From contig CM039462.1 of assembly GCA_022414725.1 (NCBI GenBank), positions 40,087,668 to 40,151,667 of the forward strand: a stretch of 64,000 bases of DNA. Reading direction: 5' to 3'. Positions 11,669 through 21,500 of the stretch are shown piece after piece. The notes below the pieces were generated by a model, which ran no database searches, was not told the origin of the DNA, and saw only the letters and a program-made list of their open reading frames with translations. Positions within the stretch are counted from its first letter, which is position 1, and every line of letters begins with the position of its first letter. This DNA is from Microglena sp. YARC (Eukaryota > Chlorophyta > Chlorophyceae > Chlamydomonadales > Chlamydomonadaceae). The translations under genes were made by a program, and so were the position numbers.

Positions 11669-14209
11669 AGACCCAACTAGCTGTGCGGATCCATCAGAGC
11701 GCTGGGTACATGACGCACGCTATTGCGCGCTTCCGCGCAAGGTTTTGGAGCCTGACTGCGAGATTGACGCATTTTTTTAAACCCCCTCTGGGCGCAACGC
11801 CCATGTTTCCATTTTCAGTTGTGTCAAAAGCGCAACCCAAAAGGAGGCAGTGCGTGGAAAGCGCAACCCAAATTACAAAATGTAGTTCCTGACGCTGAAG
11901 TGCGCTTCAAAGAAAAAGCACGGGTGAACTGAACCCCAAACAATCGTTTGAACTATGGGGGCCCTGAGTTTGTGCTACAATGATAATACAAAAGTACAAT
12001 GATGAAGTGAGCACCTAAAAAAGTACTGTTATGAAGTGCGCACCTAAAAAAGTACAACGATGAAGTGCGCACCTAAAAAAGTACTACGATGAAGTGCGCA
12101 CCTAAAAAAGTACTACGATGAAGTGCACACCTAAAAAAGTACTACGATGAAGTGCGCACCTATCTGGTGCCACAGATACTTCCCATCTACACCACATACA
12201 CAGCAGCGATTTTGGAGCCCGACTGCGCAATTGATGCAATTTTTTAAACCCCCTCTGGGCGCAGCGCCCAGGTTTCCATTTCTGTTGAGTCAAAAGCGCA
12301 ACCCAAAGGCAGGCAGTTGCGTCAAAAGCGCAACCCAAAAATGACAAAATGTAGTACCCTGATGCTTAAGCGCGCACCTATCTGGTGCCGTAGATACTCC
12401 CCATCTAAACCACATACACAGCAGCGGTTTTCTTTGTCTGCCTGCATGTAAAAGCAGGATAGAAACATTGAGAGGCACAGTTGACTGATTTCGATTTATT
12501 TACTTCTGTTGTAGCCCAGAGCTTGTCTCTCTTTAATCCCTTATTTATTTAGTTCTGTTGTATATATTTATGTATATATTAGTTTAGACCAGACTTTAAA
12601 TTGTAGCCCAGAGCTTGTCTCTCTTTAAAAAGCGAGCAAACTCGTAACTCAATTATGAGACCTAGGCCTTCACATATTTACATGCAAGCTTAGTTGTAGC
12701 AAGGCCAGGAGGGGTGGTGATCAGCCAGGGATGGTCATTGGTGTGATTCGGGCACTGCTTTGTGTTGACAGGGTGTTGTCATGATTAAGTGGGCCAGGAT
12801 AGGGGGGTGGACCAGCCAGGGATCAAAGCTTGTCTCCCTTTGAAAAGCCAGCAAGCCTATAAATTCAATTATGAGACCTAAGCCTTGCCATATTTACATG
12901 CAAGCTTTGCTGTCGCGAGGCCAGGAGGGGTGGTGGCCAGCCAGGGATAGTCCTTGGTGCGATCCGGGCACTGTTTTGTTTTGACAGGGTGTTGTAGTGA
13001 CTAGTGGGGGCATGAGGGGTCGTGACCAGGCAGAGATAGTCATTGGTGCGATCCGGGCACTGATTTGTTTTGACAGGGTGTTGTAGTGACTAGTGGGGTC
13101 ATGAGGGGTGGTGACCAGCCAGGGATCAAAGCTTGTCTCCCTTTGAAAAGCGAGCTAACCCATAAATCAATTATGAGACCTAGGCCATGCTATTTCTGCA
13201 TGCAAGCTTAGTTGTAGCGAGGCAAGGAGGGGTGGTGACCAGCCAGGGATTATAGCTTGTCTGACTTTAAAAAGCAAGCTAACCCATAACTCAATTATGA
13301 GACCTATTTGCCTTGCCATAACTAAACTATGAGACCTATTTGGCTTGCCATAACTCAAGCATGAGACCTAGGCCATGCTATATTTGCATGCAAGCTTTGT
13401 TGTAGCGAGGCAAGGAGGGGTGGTGATCAGCGAGGGATGGTCATTGGTGTGATTTAGGCACTGATTTGGGCACCCATTTGTGATGGCAGCGAGTTGTAGT
13501 GGGGCCATGAAGTGATGATGGGTGATTACCAGCCAGGATTCAGTGATGCGGGCGTGACGTAGGCAGTGATTTGTGATGGCAGCGTGTTTTGGGCACTGAT
13601 TTATGATGACAGCTGAAGTGACAAGTGGGGCCATGAGGGGTGGTGCATGAAGTGGTGATGGGTGATGATGGGTGATTACCAGCCAGGATTCAGTGATGCG
13701 GGCGTGACGTAGGCAGTGATTTGTGTGGGTAGGGTGTTTTGGGCACTGATTTATGATGACAGCTGAAGTGACAAGTGGGGCCATGAGAGGTGGTGCATGA
13801 AGTGATGATGGGTGATGATGGGTGAGTACCAGCCAGGTTTCAGTGATGCGGGCGTGTTGTAGGCTGTGAGTTGTGATGGCAGCGTGTTGTGGTGGGGCCA
13901 TGAGGGGTGGTGACCAGCCAGGGATACTAACTGGTGTGGTTTGGACACTAATTTTTGGCACTTTGTGGTTTGGACACTTATTTGGGCACTAGTTTGTGTT
14001 GAAAGGGCGTTTGGGGCACTGATTTAGTGATTTGTGATGACAGCGTGTTGTCGTGGGGCTTAAAGGGAGGATGACCTTGCACAGGCACCTGATATGGAAT
14101 TTTAAAGATGTTGACAGAAATGACGTATTGTGAATAATTTTCAGCAACAATCACCTGGTAATGATCATCATTATCGCGGAAGGTGGTGATTATGATTATG
14201 ATTATGATT

Positions 14210-14247
<38 letters not shown>

Positions 14248-14523
14248 AATGATGAAACCCTATGCCTTGCACACACACACCTGATTGTCAAGAAAGTCAA
14301 TCCAACGCACCAGGTAATAGTCATCATCTGCGTTGCCGCGACCCCGTGGCTCAAAGTGGAGCTGCACTGTCAAGGGCTCGTCTTGCACCTTGGTTGCTAT
14401 ATCACGCTCAATGTACCTGTGGACGTGTGTGTTGGGGGGGAAGGGTTGTGTGTGTGTGGGGGGGGTTGTGTGTGTGTCAAGCTTGGTTGCTTTATCACAC
14501 TCTATATACCTGGGGGGTTGTGT

Positions 14524-14554
<31 letters not shown>

Positions 14555-14754
14555 GGAGGGATAAAAGCTTCTCTTATGGCAGGGGGTCAAGTAACTGTCA
14601 AGGGCTTGTCTTACACCTTGGTTGCCTATATCACTCTCAATATACCTGGGGTGTGTATATGGGTGTGTGTCGGGGGGGGGGAGGGTTTGGGTGTGGGGTT
14701 TGTTGTGTGTGTGAAGCTTGGTTGCTATATCACACTCTATATACCTGGGGTTTG

Positions 14755-14836
<82 letters not shown>

Positions 14837-15496
14837 TGTGTGTGTGGGGGGGGGGTGTGTGTGGGGGGGATAAAAGCTTCTCTCATGGCAGGGGTCAAGT
14901 AAACTGTCAAGGGCTTGTCTTGCACCTTGGTTGCTATATCACGCTCAATATACCTGGGGTGTGTATATGGGGGTGTGTGTCGGGGGGGGGGGGGGGGAGG
15001 TTTGGGTGTGTGTGTGGGGTGAAGCTTGGTTGCTGTATCACGCTATATATACCTGGGGGGTGTATGGGGGTGAGGGGGCGGGGGCGGGGTAAAAGCTCTC
15101 TCAGGGCAGGGTTCAAGCAACTGTCAAGGGCTCATCGTGAAGCTTGGTTGCTATGTCACCCTCAATATACCTGGGAGGAGGGTGGGAGGGGTGGGAGGGG
15201 GTGGGGTGGGGTGGGGGTGGAGGTGGGGGTGGGAGATAAAAGCTTCTTTCCGGGCAGGGACAATCAACCGTTAAGGGCTCACCGAGAACCTTGGTTGCTA
15301 TATCACACTCAATATACCTCAGGGGGGATGGGGGATACAAGTTTCTTTCTGGGCAAGGGTCAAACAACTGTCAAGGGCTCATAATAAATCGTAATAACAT
15401 AATTCTCACAATTCTCATAATTTAATTTTAATCCTCATAACTCTTATTCTTATTTCCAATTATAATTATAATAATCATAATAATTCTAGTAATATA

Positions 15497-15532
<36 letters not shown>

Positions 15533-15617
15533 TATTATTATAATGATAATAATAATAATAATAATAATAATCATAATCATCATAATAATAATAACAATAA
15601 TAATACTAATACTAATC

Positions 15618-15651
<34 letters not shown>

Positions 15652-16102
15652 TAATAATAATCATAATAATCATAATAATCATAATCATAATAATCATAAT
15701 AATCATAATAATAATAATCAGATAATAATCATAATAATAATAATAATTATAATAATAACCAAGGGGGGGGCAACTTCGAATCAAAATGACCCCATCATCA
15801 AACTTTGTAGATATCATAGAGAGGATGAAGAATCCGGTTTTATTTATTAATTTGGCCCAGTATAAAAAAAGGATTGGTCCGCCAAAGTTTGGGGGGGGTC
15901 GAGGGAAACATCTGACATTTTCAAAACATTAGGTACTTTTCAGGCACTTTTCTCTAGCCTTCAGAATGACATAGGAGTGGAACTAGGGTGTTCCTCTACT
16001 AAATACCAGTCCATATATGCTATTGGGGGAGAGATCCACCACATATATTATGCCCAGGCAGAGGGGGGGGGGGGGGGGTCCAAGGTCCAGGGTCTCTCTC
16101 TC

Positions 16103-16142
<40 letters not shown>

Positions 16143-16512
16143 CACACACAACGCCGTAACCAACACGAGTACAACGAAGTACAGAGTGAGACCTCGTGGC
16201 AGTTCACTGCTTCTTCTTTTTTGACTGCCTTTGTTTTTACTGACTGACTGATCTCCAAGCCCCACCAAACAATGTAACATCGATGATGATGATTTTCTAT
16301 GTTTCAAACATTCCCAATGGTCTCGATACCAACCTCAATGGATAGGCCTGTGAAAACCCTGTAGAATGAGCATAATTATACACCATTACACTAAGTGGTG
16401 GCTGAGATAGTGGCTGTACAATGGGTTCCGGAGCCGGGGGGGGGGGTCTGCAGAAGGGTGCCTTCAACACTTTTTTGTGATGGGGTTTTGCCCTCCCCCT
16501 GATAATAACAAC

Positions 16513-16581
<69 letters not shown>

Positions 16582-18504
16582 AATAATGAATTTTACCACG
16601 CTCAATATAAGTTCTCATGATCGAAATAACTTCTCTTTGGTTCACATTTGGGGACAGTGCCCACAATACAAGCACATATTTCATTTTCAGCTACGAGCAG
16701 CAGCTTCTAGGCACCTCCATGAGCCAGCCCCTGGGCTATGCCCCAAGATTTCAACAGTACTGGAAATATGATGATGGGGACATGGCTGTGCAAATACAGA
16801 TACCATGACAGAATTGTGTGTCTGTCAGTCATACCTACTTGAACTTGAACTTGGTTACATGGCGCCAGCCTGTAAGGATGCTCGCCGTCTTCCGCAGTAT
16901 AACTGTTTTGTTTGTGTAATAATCCTACAGACTAGAGATATCCCAGTGCAAGAAAATGTGCAGACCCCCTCAACCTCACACCATGTAATATGGCGTACTG
17001 TGTATGTATTTATTTATTTATTGTGGACATGGTGGTTGGCCGCAGTGCAAGCAAACGGGCTGACGTCCTCAACCTCACACCTCATAATAAGGCATACTAT
17101 TTCTTTATTTTATGAAATGACTCACCACATCGCCTTTTTGTGTGAACACGTGCAAAGCACCTTGCCATCTGGTGCCTGAGAAGGGGATGGGGTGAACAAG
17201 CTTTAGAGTTTAGGGTTTAGGGTTTTTAAACCCCAAACCCTGCCATCTGGAGCCTGATAAGGGGATGGGGTCAACAAGCGTTTGTTTATGTGCATGGATG
17301 GGGACTTGGGTTTAGGGATTTTGTTGAGCCTGAACAAGCGTTTGTTTATGTGCGTGGATGGGGAATCAGAGCGGCCAGACTGGATGCCATTTAAATCAAT
17401 CACTTAGAAGAAGGCGGCACTTCTTATGCAACAAGTAATAAGTCGTATTCTACATGCATATATTTATATGTTTGATTTATAAATGACTTAACAGAAGGCG
17501 GCAGTTCTTGTACAACTCGTAATACGGCATACTATTCATGTATTTTTGTATTTATCATTTATTTATTTATAAATCACTTATCTCATACAAGGAGGCGGCA
17601 GTTATTGTACAACACGTAATACGGCATACTATTCATGTATTTATGTATTTATTTAAAAATTGCTCACAAGGAGGCGGCAGTTCTCGTACAACATGTAATA
17701 AGGCGTACTATTAATGATTCCTTGTATGAGATTAGTGATTTATAAATAAATAAATAATAAATGAATATATACATTAATAGGAGGCGGCAGTTCTCGTACA
17801 TGTAATTAGGCGTACTTTCAATGTATTTATTTATTTATGTATTTATTTATTTATGTATGTGTATATTTATCTATAAATCACGTACAAGGAGGCGACAGTT
17901 CTCGTACAACATGTTATAAGGCATACTATTACTCTATTTATTAATTTAATTATTCGTTTATAAATCACTTACAAGGAGGCGGCAGTTCTCGTACAACATG
18001 TAATAAGGCGTATTTTTAGTGTATTTATCTATTTACTTGTAATTTATAAATCACTTACAAGAAGGCGGCAGTTCTCGTACAACACAGTCTTCCTTGCCGG
18101 CATGCTCTGAGGTTTCAAAGGTTTCAGGGTCAGAGGCTTTCTTGGGCGGGGCCCCCCTGCACCGCCACCACGCTCTTTGTGGACAGAAAGCACCTTGAAG
18201 CGATCAAAGAAGGGCTTCAAAAAGTCTCTCACTGTCCAGCCTGTCGCAGAAGCAGCAAACGGCACTGTTTCTGGTGCAGGTGGGGTCGCTAGTGCAGGTG
18301 CGGGCACTAGTGCTGGTGCTGGTGCAGGTACTAGTGCTGTTATCAATTCTGCTGCTTCCGCTGCATTTGCTGCTGCTGCTGTTGTTCCTGCTGCTGCTGC
18401 ACTTGCTCTTTCTGTTGCTGATTTTACTTCTGCTTCTGCTTCTTCTCCTGCTGCTGTTTCTGTTGCTGTTGCTGCTGTTGCTGCTGCTGCTGCTTCTACT
18501 GAAT

Positions 18505-18540
<36 letters not shown>

Positions 18541-21500
18541 AATTTGCTGCTGCTGCTGCTTCTACTGAATTTGCTGCTGGTGCTGGTGGTGGTGCTGCTG
18601 CTGCTTCTGAATTTGCTGCTGCTGCTTCCACTGAATTTGCTGCTGGTGCTACTGCAGAGCTCAGGGATGTTGGTACAGAGGAAGCTTCCAATGAGTTCTC
18701 AACCGCAGCTTCGTCTATTTGCGACGCAGATTCAGATGCTGAGGGTGATGACGATGGCTGCCCAGAACTACGCAGTGCCAGCAGACGGGGAAAAGCCCCA
18801 TGTTTGGCTTTGTTCTCCACCGATGTGTCTCCTGCAGCTTCGTCTATTTGGGGTGGAGATTCAGATGAGGGTGTGGACGACGGCTGCCCAGAACTACGCA
18901 GTGCCAGCAGACGGGGAAAAGCGTGTTTGGCGTTGTTTTCCACCACATGTTTGGCGTTGTTCTCCACCGATGTGTCTCCTGCAGCTTCGTCTATTTGGGA
19001 TGGAGATTCAGATGAGGGTGTGGACAACGGCTGCCCAGAATTTGGCGGTGCCAGCAGATGAGGAGGAGTTCCAAGTTCCTGCCACTTGAACAAAGTCATG
19101 GACAGTTCACGAGCAAGCCACGCGTCTAAAGCTGCATAGCTAACTTCATCCTGAGGCATGAAAGTATAGAAATATATATGTTAGTACATATGTATATATA
19201 CAAAGTCTAGAATTTGTATATACTTATATGTATATACATATATCTATATATAAGATATGATCATATAGATATAGATATATAGTATAGACTGGTATATTAT
19301 AGTATATATAGTATGTGATAGTTCAGATATATAGTAGGGGGTGTAGGCGGGGTGGGAGGGGAGGCTAGGGGGGTAGGGGTGGGGTGGGGGGAGGGGGTAG
19401 AGCGGGGGGTAGAGGGAGGTTGGAGAAGGTAGGGAGGGGAACCACACCACCACCACCACCCCAAATCACCACCACCACCACCCCACTCACTCTCCCTGCT
19501 CACCTCCACCACTGACAACAACAACACTTCCACCAACACCACACCACCTGAGCCACACAACCAACACAACCCCAAATCACCACCACCACCATCACCCTAC
19601 TCACTCACCCCACTCACTCTCCCTGCTCACCTCCACCAACACCACACCACCAGAGCCACACAACACCAAATCACCACCACCACCTCACTCACTCACCCGG
19701 CTCAGCTTATGACAGCTCCAGGAGCTGCACTGTAATGTCTTGTCCACTTGGATACCATGTATATTTCTGCCCACTCTCTCACCCTGCACACCCGGTCACC
19801 CAACTCTGTCACTCTGTCACTCACTCACTCACTCACTCACTTACTCACACACTCACTCACTATGTCACTCACTCACTCACTCGCTCACTCGCTCACTCAC
19901 TCACTCACTCACTCACTCACTCACTCACTCACTCACTCACTAACTCACTCACTCAATCACTCAATCACCCCCTCTTACTCACACCACTTACTCACCCTGA
20001 TCACCGCCACCACCACCACCACTACCACCAACACCACACCACCAGAGCCGCACAACCCCAAATCGCCACCACCACCCCTCTCACTCACCCTGATCAGCTT
20101 CTTACGGCTCCAGGAGGTGCATTGTAATGCCTTCCACATGGTCACCAAGTATATTTCTTCCCACTCACCCCCCTGTCACTCATCCCACTCACTCACCCTG
20201 ATCACCTCCAACACCACCAACACCACACCACCAGAGCCACAACCCCAAATCACCACCACCACCCCTCTCACTCATCCCACTCACTCATCCCCCCCCCCCC
20301 TCACTCCCCCCTCACCCCCCCCACCCCCCTCACTCACCCCCTCACTCACCCCTCTCCCCCCCCCCCCACCCCCCTCACTCACTCCCCCCCCTCACTCACC
20401 CCTCCCCCCCCCCCTCACTCACCCCTCTCTCCCCCTCCTCACTCACCCCTCCCCCCCCCCCCCCCCCCCTCACTCACCCTGCTCAGCTTCTGACGGCTCC
20501 AGGAGCTGCATTGTAATGTCTTGTCCACATGGACACCCAGTATTGCAGAGCACAGAGTCTGTAGTCCCCCCCCTTGGTTCATCGCATTCGGCGCGTATTG
20601 CTGCACAACTAAGCGGAGATCTACAGCAGACTGGTGGTGGAGTGAGGGAATCGTCATATTAGTGTAAGGCCACCATTTTTGGGGTGGGGGGATATGGCAT
20701 AAGGCGCGTTGTTGCAGCACAAACAAGCTGAGATCTACAGCATAATGGTGGTGGGGTGGGTAGGGTGGGGTGGGGTGGGGCGGGTTGGGGGGTGGTGGGC
20801 GTGCTGCTGCACAACCAAGCGAAGATCAACAGCAGACTGGTGTTGGGTTGGGTGGGTGGGGTGGGGGCGTGTGTTGCAGCAACAACCAAGCGGAGATCAA
20901 CAGCAGACTGGTGGTGGGGGGGGGTGGGGGTACATGTTGCAGCACCAAGTGGAGATCTACAGCAGACTGGCGGAGTTGTGTTGTGTTGAGTTGTGGGGTC
21001 GGGTCGGGGGAATCGTATGTTGCTGCACAACCAAGCGGAGATCAACAGCATACTTCCCATGATCGCCTCACCTCACCTCATGATCCATATATGCCTCACG
21101 TTCTCCTGTATACCCACACCCACCTTCACCACTGCAGGATCTCCCAATAGAGATTGTACTGCAGGGGGGGGGGGGGGGTATACCAGTGGTTCCTGTTTAG
21201 GCCGTTCTGGCAGCCCCCAGACCACAATATATTATATATATACCAACATACTATTAGCTAAGCTTTAAGAGCGATTGTAGGGCAAGGGGAATTCATACCA
21301 GTGGTGCCTGTTTGGGCCGTTCGGGCAGCCCCCAGACCGCAATATATTGTTTATACCAACAGCTATTACCTGAGTTGTAAGAGATATTGAAGGGCAGCGG
21401 GGGGGGGGGGGAGGGTGGGGGGCAGTGGCGCCTGTTTCAGGGGTGGGGGGGGGGTGGGGGGGGGCAGTGGCGCCTGTTTCAGGGTGGGGGGGTGGGGGGG

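Noticed and set aside
11702..11891. 8 bp target duplication for the diverged MITE
   Set aside because: Flanks TCAGAGCG and ACGCTGAA do not match, so only the ends and interior support the call.
13368..13961. 197-codon minus-strand frame
   Set aside because: It repeats the same ~50-residue His/Pro block derived from intron 6 minisatellite units and has no place in the phase-consistent EXD2-like model.
14161..15384. Long plus-strand open frame of about 400 codons
   Set aside because: It consists of Asp, Val/Cys/Gly runs from GAT, GT and G tracts and lies over exon 6 and its acceptor copies on the other strand.
16391..16684. Possible EXD2-like exon between exons 5 and 6
   Set aside because: Hints such as ENEICAC near 16,650 were considered, but exon 5 joins exon 6 in phase with the expected family order, and the sequence there is the dispersed family E repeat.
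18177..19089. Two long plus-strand frames (Ala/Ser-rich and Leu-rich)
   Set aside because: They are shadows of the GCT/GCA-type repeats of EXD2-like exon 4 on the minus strand; splice phases and motifs support the minus strand.
19735..20662. 304-codon plus-strand frame of Leu-Thr-His-Ser
   Set aside because: Translation of (ACTC)n and poly-C filler; the only coding content there is exon 3 on the opposite strand.
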